From Chalara sp. BL73 (taxonomy: Eukaryota; Ascomycota; Leotiomycetes; Helotiales), in the NCBI GenBank assembly GCA_918026815.1, contig CAKJVC010000150.1:1816600-1880599 (forward strand): a DNA stretch of 64,000 bases, read 5' to 3'. The notes under the pieces were generated by a model, which was given only the letters and a program-made list of their open reading frames with translations, was not told the origin of the DNA and did not search any database. A program made the position numbers and the translations under genes. Positions 22,365 through 32,957 of this stretch are shown piece by piece. The first letter of the stretch is position 1, and each line of letters opens with the position of its first letter.

Positions 22365-25300
22365 ATGAATGTGCGGGATGACGGCGCCCGACCGGCCAAG
22401 CGTAAGCGACTCAACATCCTCAGCGACCACCCAACTCAAGTAGCAAGACCAACATCTCCTCGTACAAATTCTCATCAGTCTCTTGTGGGCTCTCATGGAC
22501 CGCTTCCCGAACCAGAAGGATATAATGAAAGTGGAGTTTGGCCTGCTAATGGAGCGTACGTATTGGCCAGCGCCAATAGATCTACCAGCCAAGAGAGCCT
22601 GAGCAGGGTTGGACAGGAGCCATTGGAGTGCTGCTACGGAATGGTTAGTAGGAGATCAATTGCTTCCGACCATACCTCTGCTAGATCGCTAATTGAACTT
22701 TTACACAGTTATGTGATATCCCCGCAAAGCTCAGGTGCGGATCCCCGAATTCGAAAAATATCTCCGTCGACTTTTATAGCCCCAACCATCTTTCCTCGAC
22801 GCTCGACTGCGGTTCAATCACTTTCGATATACCATGCCCAATGTCGGCACGAATTCTTGATGAGCTGGAAAACGTGGCTGAGATCAAAACGCAGCTGTAC
22901 TGCCATTCGAAACTTGAGTCTTCCCCCGAAGGAAGCACTCGTCAGAATGGCAGACACTGTAGAAAACGAAATCCACCGGAGTCGTGGTCTCTAAACATAA
23001 TTATCTTCGGCACAGAGAGTCTTGAGGAAAAGGTGGGAGAATATTTGTCGAAGCGCAAGATGTATCTTCAAGATCCACTTGGGTGTGAACGCTGCGTCCC
23101 GTACCGAAACCCACATGTCATCCCACCGGATTCAGGCGAGACGGTGATGACCGATTCATTTGATTTGGCACTTGGAAATCTTGAAATCGAGCGACTGGAA
23201 GCTGGACCTAATTTGCTTGCACAATTGATGGAGGGTGACATCCCGTTGCCAGAGACCGAAGCACCTGATATTGTGAAAACTGTCTTATTTCGGTAGATTC
23301 CCCTTTTGACTTCAGGTTTACAAATAGCTGATAGATGCTACAGGCATCAGAAGCAGGCGTTAACTTTCATGACGCGTCGGGAGGAAGGCTGGGGCATGGA
23401 GGATGGTACTCGTGACATATGGAGCCGACAAAGAGATTCTTTAGGGCGGTTCAAGTAACCTCGAAAATCCCCTTCAAAGTTCAGTCAATAACACGCGTCG
23501 ACAGCTATATCAATAATGTCAGTGGATACAGCACAGACGAAGCGCCCCCAGACTTCCGTGGTGGTCTGCTAGCGGATGACATGGGTTTAGGCAAGACCCT
23601 CAGCATGATATGTCTAATTGCAGCCAACCAGGCTTGCCCAACTCATTCATTACCTCGTGTAGCTCCTGCCCCCCTTAATTCTATGCCATCTGCCGTCACA
23701 AAGACCACTTTGCTCATTGTACCTTTAACATGTACGTGTAAATGTAGCAGCTACTGCTGCCTGACTAACGGGGGAACAGTAATACAAGCCTGGGAAAAGC
23801 AATTCTCTTTGTGAGTCTCTTAATATTTTGGGGGTGTTTCTAGAGCCGTACTTGATCTCTTATGGTACTGAAACCGTTTAGACATCTCCAACCAGGGAAA
23901 TTGAAATGTTACATTTACCATGGCCAGAACAGGAAAGGCACAGAGTCCCTAGGGCAGTACGATGTTGTCATTACAACATACCGTACGGTCTCTACTATCT
24001 GGAGGAACCACAATGGACAGTTAGGAAACGAGAAATCTATATTTTCGTTGACCTGGCATCGTGTGATTTTGGATGAAGGTGAAATTCCCCATAAAATCCG
24101 CTTAAGCACTACTAATTTAAACAGCTCATACCATCCAAAACCCACACAGCCATCTAGCTCAAGCGTGCTACGCTCTCCGTTCAACGAGGCGATGGGCGAT
24201 TACCGGAACTCCCATCCAAAATAAGCTCGCAGATTTTGCTAGCATTGTCAAATTCTTGCAGGTTCATCCTTATTCCGATCAGAAGACTTTCGAAGAGGAA
24301 ATATTCAGACCGTGGCAGAATCGTCACGGTACGGACGCCCAAGGATTTCTGAGACTTAAAACTCTGGTGAGGGCTATAACCATCAGCCGTACCAAAGCCG
24401 TAGTTCAGCTTCCACCTCGAGTCGACGAGATTCATCATCTCAACTTTACGCCAGCTGAACGGGAGAAGTACGAGGCTTCAAAGGCCCGATCAAGAACACT
24501 ACTCCAAGAAGCTATCTCTTCCGGAAATCAAGATTGCAAAACTTTCAATGCGCTATCGCTACTTAATATTCTCCGTTTGATTTGCAATCATGGTCTTCTC
24601 GCCCGATCTACTCTAGAAAAGGAAACATCTCAAACCCCTCAAAGTTTGCTGGGAGGTTGGTCTCTAGGGGAGGCTTCTGACTCGGTTTATAGCAATATTT
24701 TGGGTGGTGCTGCCTCTTGCTCCAGTTGCGGCTCAAACCTACTGGAGGATATTCTCGAAGGCTCAGCGTCGTCTGGTATTGAGATTCAACGTCAAATGAC
24801 CCCTTCTGAGCAGATGATCTGCGAGCAATGCAATTCTGAGACCAGCGATGATGGAATAGGCCGATCGCTTTGGAATAATCGAGATTTACCAGACAGTGCC
24901 CAAAGTTCGGCGCCTGCAACACCAGTAGCGGACAATGAAGTGGCATTTACCATTAAATCCATGTCTACGAAGATCAAAGCTCTTGTGGCAGATCTTTGCA
25001 AACACAATACCACCGAGAAAAGGTCTTCATCAACTTCCACATTGTAGTACTTGTTCAAACAGCTAACGTTTTCCAGTGTTGTGTTCTCATACTGGACCAA
25101 CACGCTTGATCTTGTTCAGTTGATGTTGAATGACAAAGGGATCTTATTTACGAGAATTGATGGGAAAACGTCTCTTCCTAAAAGAAAGGAGGCTCTACGT
25201 GCTTTCCAGTATAATGATTCCATCCGTGTCATTCTTGTTTCCATCACTTGTGGTGGTGCTGGGTGAGTTGTTTTCATAAATAGTGTCGGCTTCCGTCACT

Positions 25301-25734
25301 GATCGGTGCTCGCAGTCTCGATCTCACCACTGGTTCACGAGCATATCTTCTCGAGCCTCACTGGAACCCAATGATTGAAGAACAAGCTCTTTGTCGCGTC
25401 CACCGAGTTGGCCAAAAGCGCAACGTCACTACAATACGATACTTGATGCGAGATTCATTTGAAGAGGTAAGCCTTTGCAAACTCGTGCACTGAATTATCC
25501 GTGCATCCGATGCTGACCACGAGTTACTCCACAATATTAAAGATACTGACAAGCTCATAGCAAATCGTCGACATCCAAAAGCGGAAAGAGATGCTGGCAC
25601 AAGTAACGTTTACCCAAAGTCTCTTGTCAGAAAATGGTATTGGTTTAGGAACGTTGCAGGTATGTTTTGAACTAATTTACGGCTCAACTGTAATTTTAAC
25701 ATTGCTGCAGTACTTAAAATCTGTCCTCAAATGA
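22365..25734 (+). CDS. SNF2-family DNA-dependent ATPase (RAD5/RAD16-like)
   Basis: Eleven exons: 22365..22643, 22709..23292, 23344..23454, 23505..23731, 23780..23810, 23882..24078, 24125..25022, 25077..25262, 25316..25466, 25561..25659, 25711..25734. Total 2787 nt, 928 residues, all junctions GT-AG and in frame. A basic patch AKRKRL near the start could be a nuclear signal. ATPase motif I DDMGLGKT 349-356, motif II DEAH 475-478 (split by an intron), helicase C block VFSYWTNTLDLVQ, GLDLTTGSRAYLLEPHWNP, and motif VI RVHRVGQ 865-871. Between the lobes two CxxC pairs (CSSC and CEQC) are a degenerate RING or zinc-ribbon remnant, so I would not claim ligase activity. Expected role: nuclear chromatin or DNA remodelling. 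The last exon is only 24 bp. Shares its promoter with the C2H2-STAND gene. Confidence 0.92.
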
Positions 25735-26424
25735 GGAATCCATATCAAACTTGCGTTTGAATGATTAGAGTCTCACATCGAGTCCATGGGGTTTGGAGGA
25801 ATTTTCCCGCATCAAGGTGCGCTCGACCAGTAAGACTTGTCCCACCGGCGCTAGATATTCATGTCTAGAGTTTTTCAGAGCTTGGCGGATCGGAAAAGAA
25901 GACGGCGATTTCAAATAGATATTACTAGCCAATCATTGAGTCCATTAGAGCAAGCCGCGATTCTTTTCACCTCGCATCCTACAATCTTCTCTCCAGCCAC
26001 ACCTAACCTTCTCTTAAACATCCCAACTCCACCATTTCAGGCTCCCCTCAGCATTCCCCCAACCTATCTTAAGCTGAACCTGGAACCTCTGCCTCAACCA
26101 AGATGCCAATTAACTCATTTGTGCACTGCTCGACAAAACGGCATAATTTGGCTTTTTTAATAATACAATAAGTCTGAGTATTGCGGTTTAGGCTGCCGAA
26201 TTCAAGTGATTTAGTCGGTGTTTTACACAGCCTTAACTGCTCGCAACATTTGCCTTGTGCACAACTTGCGTGCTTTCGCTTGGCAATTGTGACCCTTATA
26301 AAAATGTGCTTTTGCGAACCCAAAGGTGCCTTAAAGTGGCACCCTTTCTTTTACTGTTAAGGCGGTGCATATCAGGTGCCGTACTGGTATATGTAGTAGG
26401 ATAAGCTATTTAGCAGGCGATGTC
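25735..26424. other. Intergenic, nothing firm
   Basis: 3' flank of the SNF2 gene. Short open frames at 25861-26160 (plus) and 26069-26323 (minus) overlap each other and have no recognisable domain. A (T)n/(AT) tract lies at 26150-26170. Confidence 0.4.
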
Positions 26425-26500
26425 GGATGTTGTACCATTTTAGCGCAGTGGTAGAAGCTTATCAACCTAGCACTTGACAGTGCAAGCTCCCTGTATTTTA
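26425..26500 (+). repeat. tRNA-like relic (possible SINE head)
   Basis: Contains TTTTAGCGCAGTGGTAGAAGC, close to a tRNA D-arm/A box, and 40 bases on AGTGCAAGCTCCC, a weak match to a T-arm/B box. The acceptor stem does not pair convincingly, so I do not call a functional tRNA. Confidence 0.3.
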
Positions 26501-26576
26501 ATGGCTTTTTAAGCCTCCGTCTCTCCAATTCAAAAACAATCAAACTCAGTTTTGAAAACTGTCTTCATTCTTTTCT

Positions 26577-26750
26577 TGTCACGTCGCGTGCTCCCAAGCA
26601 CACGTGATCCATATTAGGCGAGCTCCCCGAGCTCCTCGTGTATATATAGCCTGCTCTCCTCGAGCTCCCTCTTCCTTCCTTAGCTATAGATTCTCGTATA
26701 GTACCACAGCTGCCCTCTGTATCTGTAGATCCACAGCTCGTGCCGTGACA
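26577..26750 (+). repeat. Solo LTR, 174-bp TGTCACG family, copy 1
   Basis: Runs from TGTCACGTCGCGTGCTCC to GCTCGTGCCGTGACA, 174 bp, with a TATA stretch TGTATATATAGCC followed by a CT-rich tract as in LTR promoters. The ends are inverted (TGTCACG/CGTGACA). Flanks: TTTCT on the left, GTAGC on the right, which do not match each other. They are explained by inversion with the copy at 27434-27607. Confidence 0.85.
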
Positions 26751-27433
26751 GTAGCAGCAGCTGTAGCTGGCTATGGGCTGTTCATGCCGTTTGCAGCCCA
26801 GATCGTCGCGTAGCTGAAAACCTTAATCCCTCTCGTAAGGAAACTTATTCCATATCCGAAGTCTTGAACGGATCCTAGCTGTTACAGTATAGCAAAATAT
26901 CACTATTCAAAGTGTTAGCCAGAAAACAAAACAGCAAAAAAGAAGAAAGAGCACTAAGTAATAAAAGTTCAATAGTGGATACAATGTTTATAAGATTGTA
27001 AATGAAAGCTGCAAGAAAAAAAAAAAAAAGGGTTTCGAGAATCCTCGCAGAGGGAATTACCAGGAATGTGTTCGGAGTAGTAAAAAGGCACAGGGTGTCA
27101 CGGCCCTGGCCCTATCTCGAGCTTGGCGCCAAGCACTGCAGAGCTCGGTAGAGCTTGGCCCCTGTTACTACAGGGCTCGGCACCTCAGAGCTTGGCAACC
27201 AACGCTACAGGGCTCGCTTACACTGGCCCCTGGCCAGCATCCTGTATATAAAGCACTGCTCTCCTTCCCTTCTTCTGCCTGTAGTTTGTTCTCTTCGTTA
27301 TAACAATTGATAGTTGTTCATACCTTTGCATCCTTCTACCTAGATCCACGGATCGAGATCCCTGTGCAGCTTGAGTTGTTACACAGGGCTAGTTGAGAGC
27401 CCGATACTTGTGCGAGAAAGAAAGCGAAAGAAA
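26751..27433. other. Inverted segment between two LTR copies
   Basis: 683 bp bounded by inverted 174-bp LTRs. Target-site duplications are exchanged between the two LTRs (TTTCT...AGAAA and GTAGC...GCTAC), as expected after recombination between inverted repeats. Flipping the segment back joins its left end to sequence right of 27607 and rebuilds the TGTAACAGG LTR-like unit seen at 13565-13860. Contains the complete solo LTR 27096-27383. Confidence 0.8.
27096..27383 (+). repeat. Solo LTR, TGTCACGGCCC family, complete
   Basis: 288 bp from TGTCACGGCCCTGGCC to TTGAGTTGTTACA, flanked by a perfect 5-bp target duplication CAGGG (27091-27095 and 27384-27388). TATA box TGTATATAAAGCACTG in the middle. 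No internal retrotransposon region adjoins. Confidence 0.92.
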
Positions 27434-27607
27434 TGTCACGGCACGCGCTGTGGATCTACAGATACAGAGGGCAACGGTGGTGCAATACGAGAATCTATAG
27501 CTAAGGAAGGAAGAGGGGGCTCGGGGAGAGCAGGCTATATATACACGAGGAGCTCGGGGAGCTCGCCTAATATGGATCACGTGTGCTTGGGAGCACGCGA
27601 CGTGACA
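27434..27607 (-). repeat. Solo LTR, 174-bp TGTCACG family, copy 2 (inverted)
   Basis: Same 174-bp length and sequence family as 26577-26750 in reverse orientation. Flanked by AGAAA on the left and GCTAC on the right, the complements of the flanks of copy 1. Confidence 0.85.
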
Positions 27608-27753
27608 GCTACAGGCTTGCAGCTACTCCTAGGGCGTATGTCCTAGATTGCGGTGGGCTTCAGCTGCTAGAATACTTTCTGAGCTGCAAACAGCGTAACT
27701 AGCCCATGACCAGCTACAGGCTTACAGCCACTACAAAAGCGTATGACCTAAAC

Positions 27754-27980
27754 TGTCACGGCCCTGCCCCTATCTCGCTTAGGGGCTCGGCCCCTGACGC
27801 CACAGGACCTCGCTTACACTGGCCCCTGACCAACCTCCTGTATATAAGCACTGCTTTCCTTCCCTTTCTTCTGTCTGTAGCTTGTTCTCTTAGTTATAAC
27901 AATTGGTAGTCGTTCACACTTTTGAGTCCTTCTCCTTGAGATCTACGGATCGAGATCCCTGTTCGCCTTGAGTTGTTACA
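27754..27980 (+). repeat. Solo LTR, TGTCACGGCCC family, shorter variant
   Basis: 227 bp from TGTCACGGCCCTGCCC to GAGTTGTTACA, lacking about 60 bp of the 5' part of the 288-bp copies. The flanks TAAAC and CCTTT do not match, so the insertion boundaries were later altered or it recombined. Confidence 0.85.
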
Positions 27981-28583
27981 CCTTTGCGCCTAACTTACAA
28001 AAAGCCTTCTTTTATAGCAGAACAGACTTCCTTCCCCATAGCACTGTCGTTAAGCTCTTACTACTCTTCATACTAGGTTAATAACAGGGTCTTATTTAAG
28101 CTTTAGAACCTCGCTACCATGCTTGGGGGTTATTGCTAGCTTTGTGTCTGCACATAATTATCACGGTGTACTTTACTTACAGTGGCTGCCACGCCTCTGG
28201 CTGTAGTGTCTGTGGCTGTGTGAAGTCTTAGCAAGCGGGCCGGCCTTAGCCCCACAGCCTTGTGATCCAACTCAACCTTGGCCATACCTCCAGTCAACCA
28301 ACTCACCTCTCATGTAAATCTGTGGGCTGGAGTGCCCCGCACCTCAGACAATAACATCACATAATACATACTGCTGCTACTTATCATCATTATCTCACCT
28401 TTTATCGTTTTGGCACGTCCAGTGCGACATTATATATCACTTATAAGCATCACTAGAGGCCCACTTTCGTTTCGCTGAACGCAAGTCTGTTATTGCGATC
28501 GATCAGTCAATCGGCGTTTTCAACGGCAATCAGCCCCGGGCACGGACTGGCCAACTATTAAGTAATCGACTAACAAGTAGATT
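27981..28583. promoter_or_regulatory. Upstream region of the HET gene
   Basis: No gene. A run of pyrimidines at 28370-28410 and a 17-bp stretch at 28092 similar to 31160 are the only features seen. The HET promoter must lie here. Confidence 0.4.
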
Positions 28584-30614
28584 ATGCGCACCATGTATTC
28601 GCTTCTGGATCAGAGTAAACGAGAGATTCGGCTTCTGCGCCTTCTGCCTGGCAACGGGGACTTCAATTCCAACATCCACTGCGAGCTATTCCCCGCCTCG
28701 CTAGATGACAAGCCCTCCTACAACGCCCTGTCATACGTATGGGGGGATTCATTGCCGTTGAACCAAATTATGGTGAATCAGAAAACCGTTTCTGTTAGGG
28801 AAAATCTCGAGCTAGCCCTTAGAAGACTCCGCGCACACCACGCAATGAAGACGCCCCTGACCCTGTGGGTGGACGCGCTGTGCATCGACCAGAGTAATAC
28901 GGAGGAACGGGGGCAGCAGGTTAAGCTCATGAGCAGCATCTACTCTGGTTGCCAAGAGGTCTGTATCTGGCTCGGATCGTGCGGCTGCGATACAATTCCC
29001 GGAGCATGGGGCCTCACAGGCTTGTTGGACGATGAGCAGCCATTGGCTTGCCAGGAGGGATCTCAAGAGGAACATCACCCCGTACTGAGGGCCGACGGTG
29101 ATGCTCTAGTCCTCTGCGCGCGCATTTTCGTTGCCATGGCTGCAGAAAAACATATTAACGAGATCGCGCCGTGGGCGGTTGGCGCCGAAGGCTTTTACCA
29201 GCGAACCGTGGAGGGCATGGAGCAGCTGGCCAATAGCCCTTGGTTCACTCGTGCCTGGATAGTGCAGGAGGCGTATTTCGCTCCGAAAGCAACGGTATAC
29301 TTTGGCACCGCCGCTCTTCCAAGAGAGCTCCTTTGGGCCGCCCAGGCAAATAGGAAAGTGCTAACGACCAGCTGCGAGTGCTGTCGGACAACACCGAATC
29401 TTGATCCACTGCTAGGCATCATGAATAAGTTTTTCGGCAACCTCATGCGACTGATTATAAGAGACCCAAACCCCCCAGATGCTCCGACTACGTGGTCGAA
29501 GGAGAGACCTTTCCTCACCCTCATTGAGTTCATCACATCGAAGGACCAGCAGAATTGCACGGATAAACGCGACCGTATATACGCGTATCTCGGCATCGTG
29601 GAAGGGCTGCTCAGCAATGAACAGCGGGACGCCGCCAAAGACGAGGACTCAGTCGTTAACGACGACAATTCATTCCCTGTTGACTATAGCATTGAGCCAC
29701 AGAAGCTGTTTCTCCGACTCTGCAAGGCTGCCGTGCTGAAGGACCGATCTCTGGCTTTCCTAGCCTGGAACACCGCCAAGAATGAATTCCCTGGCCTCCC
29801 ATCCTGGGCCATGGACTTCACACAAACGAGATCAGCAGACGGAGTAGTCTGGCAACCCTGGAGCGTTCACTGGCAAAGCAGCCGCAACCTAGACTTCAAC
29901 GCCGCGATTATTAACGATAAAACTCTAGTCGTCAGTGGCGCAATGGAGATTGATAAAGTCGCCACAGTCGGCCACCACATGCGAAGCTCCAAGAATGGCA
30001 TATTTAACACTAAACTGTGGGAAAACTGGCGAGGGCTTGTGGGCCATCCAGATCGCCCTTACCCAGCAGGCAAGACCTACCGGCATGCCTGGTGGAGGGC
30101 GCTCTGCTTCGACAGTGCGGAAGCGGAGCGCAAGCGCAGCAATCGGGACATCGCTGCCTTCGAGCTTATTTCCACCATACTGCATAAGCTCTGCTTTAAC
30201 TTCGATTGGGAGATCACGCCGGAGTGTCGCAAGATGTGTGACAACGGGGACCTCCCGATGAAGTTTGAGCCCGAACTGAGGCAGATGTTTGAATTCGGGC
30301 TTGCCGACATGTGGGGTATCCTGCCGCATTTGTTGGGAGATCGTGGATTGATCATGACCGAGAAGGGGTATCTCGGTTTCGCTAGGGATGGCGTGGATGC
30401 TGCTGACGGAGTCTTCCTCCTGCCGACTTGTGCTACGCCTGTAATATTGAGGAAAACAGAGGGCAGGCTATCCGATGGAGAAATTAATGGGCAGTCACTC
30501 ACTGACCGGCCCATCTACTCTTTGGTCAGTGATGCATATATATATGGTATCATGGATGGAGAAATGGTGGAGAACGCGGAATCATCTTGCGTCCGGATCG
30601 TATGCATTGAATGA
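28584..30614 (+). CDS. HET domain protein (HET-6 type), intact
   Basis: Single exon, 676 residues, no internal stops. The HET domain occupies about residues 46-230: YNALSYVWGD (46-55), LTLWVDALCIDQSN (93-105), EVCIWLG (125-131), and SPWFTRAWIVQEAYF. After it comes a long region typical of HET proteins, ending with a motif YIYGIMDGEM near the C-terminus. No NACHT or repeats, so this is a stand-alone HET protein, expected to act in allorecognition cell death. The gene is visibly richer in GC than its TE-rich flanks. A decayed HET C-terminus lies just downstream on the other strand (30690-31120). Confidence 0.93.
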   Translation: MRTMYSLLDQSKREIRLLRLLPGNGDFNSNIHCELFPASLDDKPSYNALSYVWGDSLPLNQIMVNQKTVSVRENLELALRRLRAHHAMKTPLTLWVDALCIDQSNTEERGQQVKLMSSIYSGCQEVCIWLGSCGCDTIPGAWGLTGLLDDEQPLACQEGSQEEHHPVLRADGDALVLCARIFVAMAAEKHINEIAPWAVGAEGFYQRTVEGMEQLANSPWFTRAWIVQEAYFAPKATVYFGTAALPRELLWAAQANRKVLTTSCECCRTTPNLDPLLGIMNKFFGNLMRLIIRDPNPPDAPTTWSKERPFLTLIEFITSKDQQNCTDKRDRIYAYLGIVEGLLSNEQRDAAKDEDSVVNDDNSFPVDYSIEPQKLFLRLCKAAVLKDRSLAFLAWNTAKNEFPGLPSWAMDFTQTRSADGVVWQPWSVHWQSSRNLDFNAAIINDKTLVVSGAMEIDKVATVGHHMRSSKNGIFNTKLWENWRGLVGHPDRPYPAGKTYRHAWWRALCFDSAEAERKRSNRDIAAFELISTILHKLCFNFDWEITPECRKMCDNGDLPMKFEPELRQMFEFGLADMWGILPHLLGDRGLIMTEKGYLGFARDGVDAADGVFLLPTCATPVILRKTEGRLSDGEINGQSLTDRPIYSLVSDAYIYGIMDGEMVENAESSCVRIVCIE

Positions 30615-30689
30615 TAAATCCAGATAGGTTAGTACGGATCTTTCGTGCCTACTAGATTGTGTCTTAGGTTTTCGACAGTTCATCAAATA

Positions 30690-31120
30690 ATTTTAAGCAT
30701 CTCCGGCTTCTTCTCCTGCCACAACAAAGCCTCTCCGTCCATGATCTCATACACATAACATTCGCTAACTAACTGGAACTGCTTGCCTCAAGGCACCTGA
30801 AGCGGAGCAAACGGAACATGCGCGCCGTGAAGATGCCGATTGTATCGCTCCTTTAACATCCTCTCGGAAACATGCCACTATACACCCTTGACGGTTGATG
30901 TCGCCAGGGCGGCCCAATAGGTGGCAAAAACTTTGTTTCCCCGAGGCCCGCCATACATCACAAGTTTGCCATTTAAGCCTTACCGGATGCAGACAAACAC
31001 CTTGATCACGCTAGCAGGGAGGATGGCCGACCCGCTCCGGCCATAGGGCTGTGTGGCGGCGAGTCTATAAGTGGTAGCGATAGGCGTCGTGACCTGCATG
31101 AAGTTGCGCGGGACAGCAGC
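30690..31120 (-). pseudogene. Decayed fragment ending in a HET-like C-terminus
   Basis: The minus strand, interrupted by two stop codons (TAA and TAG) and a third near the end, reads PRNFMQVTTPIATTY, LVMYGGPRGNKVFATYWA, RYNRHLHGAHVPFAPLQVP and finally FQLVSECYVYEIMDGEAL. The last block matches the C-terminal (Y)(V/I)xGIMDGEA motif of HET proteins and the end of the intact neighbour. The upstream part I do not recognise. It may be an inverted partial duplicate of a HET gene. Confidence 0.45.
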
Positions 31121-31188
31121 TACAATACTGATAATAAATTTCTCCTATTATAGTAAGGTTCTAAGGCTTAAATAAGACTGTCGGAATA

Positions 31189-31339
31189 CCTATTACGTAG
31201 CAAAAGACGTAGTAGCTATTGACTACGTTTGTAACAAACAGAGAGCAGCGTGAGGGATTGCAATATAACAGGTAAGAACACGTGACTAGTGATGTAGTTG
31301 CAATAGTGATGTATTGGTATCAAGAGTATGCTTCCGAAT
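31189..31339 (+). repeat. Degenerate solo LTR, TGTCGGAATACC family
   Basis: Begins TGTCGGAATACCTATTACG and GTAGCAAAAGACGTAGTAGC, as in the complete copy 57603-57765. The far end is only approximate (CTTCCGAAT). No target duplication seen. Confidence 0.65.
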
Positions 31340-31974
31340 CTGGCAAGAAAACTCAAGCTTGCCCTTCTCTAGAGAGCTCTAGCTTTTCCTTATATCCCTT
31401 AACTATGCTGTTTCCTTGACTTACGGAGCCACCGAGCTCTAGAGGCTTGTATCTCTGAGAAGCATTCTGTAAGTTGGAGGCTGGTCGTTGCCGCTATTTG
31501 TCATTCTCGCGAAGAAAAGTCACATCCAGTCTTGGTACCAAAACAGCGAATTTCCGCTCGACTTGGTTATCGCAGTCTCTAAAAATGGTTGGACTACAAT
31601 GAGAGAAGCATAGATTGGATTCGGCATTTTGAAAAGCACACTCAGTCTCAAACTGTTGGTAGTTATCGCTTGTTGGTCTCGATAGGCATGAAAGCCACCA
31701 CTCGGTCGATTTTGAGGTGTATTGCAAGGAACACAATATTATTACTACGCTTTGTATGCCTCCTCATTCATCTCACATCCTTCGGCAGTTTGATATTGGT
31801 TGTTTTAGCCCGCTGAAGAAAGCTTTCGGTCGGCAAATCGAAAATATGATGTGGGCTTATATTAACCACATTACCAAAGACGACTTTCTTCCTGATTTCC
31901 GCGCTGCATCTCAGGAAACAATAAAGGAAGGCAATATTCAAGGAAGTTTTCGAGAAGCTGGATTAGGCCTATTT

Positions 31975-32201
31975 TGTTCAAAATAGAGAAAGTCACGTGG
32001 CCTTCAGAGAGTATAGGGCAAACAAGTATCAATTGCTGAAGGTTATAGAACCTAAACTACAGGAGATAATCCCTCTACTTATAGAGGTACAATACTCACA
32101 TGTCATCACACTGATACCTACAGGTGCCTACCGGTGCCTACCGGTGCCTACCGGTGCCTACAATAGACTAGGTATGATCCTTAGACCTTGCCTGTTCAAC
32201 A
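31975..32201 (+). repeat. Solo LTR, TGTTCAAAATAGAG family, with TSD
   Basis: 227 bp from TGTTCAAAATAGAGAAAGTC to CTTGCCTGTTCAACA, flanked by TATTT on both sides (31970-31974, 32202-32206). A second copy is at 53401-53616, reversed. Both contain a short tandem tract of about 10-bp GGTGCCTACC-like units. Confidence 0.9.
32125..32162. repeat. Tandem 10-bp repeat GGTGCCTACC inside LTR
   Basis: Three to four tandem copies of GGTGCCTACC (first copy variant). The same tract is present, less perfect, in the LTR copy at 53440-53480. Confidence 0.85.
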
Positions 32202-32504
32202 TATTTGACCCTGAAAAAATTCACTTCTACTCTTGATTTGAAGTTAAAGATACATACCCTGAAAAAATTCTCGCCCAGGGACTGCTTATACCTAGGTTCC
32301 TCAGACCCCGAATAGCCCTACCGAAGCTTCTTCACGAATTACTTTCATTAAGAATAGAATTGCCCGTCCCTCAAAATAGCCTCCGACGTCAATCCTAGCA
32401 GTTGTTGACCAAACTACAAAAGGATTGTCGAAAATAATGCATAATTACGCGTTGTTGCAAGCCGAGAGCAAATGAACGGGCTAGTTAACCAACCTTATTC
32501 CAAG

Positions 32505-32533
32505 AATAGTAGTAGTAGTAGTAGTAGTAGTAG
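32505..32533. repeat. Trinucleotide microsatellite (AGT)n
   Basis: About nine uninterrupted AGT units on the plus strand, in non-coding sequence. Confidence 0.95.
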
Positions 32534-32957
32534 CAAGACCTTGCCAGCCTCGTGCTGCCATTTTCACGTGAGTGAGAAATTGGATGCCTATTTGATGCAG
32601 CACTGGCGTGATCAATCTTTCAATACCGCTGATTGAGAGGAAGAATGGGGTCTTGTTATGAAAATTCGTAAATGTTAAATACAAAAGCACTTCGGAACCC
32701 AATCTGCCTTTCCCGCAGGAGCAGTTCAAAAATTCTTTGCATCAATGCTCATAACTTGTACCACCGAGCTCGCCAGCCCTCGGGACAGCAGGAGAATTTA
32801 CCCCGCCTTGCCCTAGAACGTCGTCCTCCACAAACCTTAAAGCGCAGCGGGTCATCCAGATCTATAAGAACGCTGTCCAGTCATGCTTTAAAACGTCTCG
32901 AGAGTAGATGTTAAACCTTATTCGCTCCACCATGAGCCGTGGGGCCTTCCAAAACGC

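Larger units (their letters stand above)
31489..32290 (+). pseudogene. pogo/Fot1-type DDE transposase relic, split by an LTR
   Basis: Plus-strand blocks in changing frames: LDWIRHFEKHTQSQTVG, HESHHSVDFEVYCKEHN, IITTLCMPPHSSH, IGCFSPLKKAFGRQIE, and FREAGLGLF, then, after the LTR 31975-32201 is skipped, DPEKIHFYS and FEVKDTYPEK. This is the second half of a pogo-type transposase (CMPPHSSHLLQPLD, GCFGPLKKAYGRQIE, FRGAGLVPFDPE). Frameshifts lie near 31700 and a TGA interrupts the distal part. The N-terminal HTH and first catalytic Asp are absent. Inactive. Confidence 0.85.

Noticed and set aside
24608..25103. Minus-strand frames opposite the SNF2 gene
   Set aside because: Antisense shadows of helicase exons.
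26425..26500. Functional tRNA gene
   Set aside because: D-arm-like sequence only; B box and acceptor stem do not match, so listed as a relic at low confidence.
30690..31120. Intact gene on the minus strand
   Set aside because: Two to three in-frame stops, and no splice arrangement found that avoids them.
32100..32165. GGTGCCTACC repeats as CRISPR-like or telomeric array
   Set aside because: Short direct tandem inside a solo LTR, without spacers; present in a second LTR copy.
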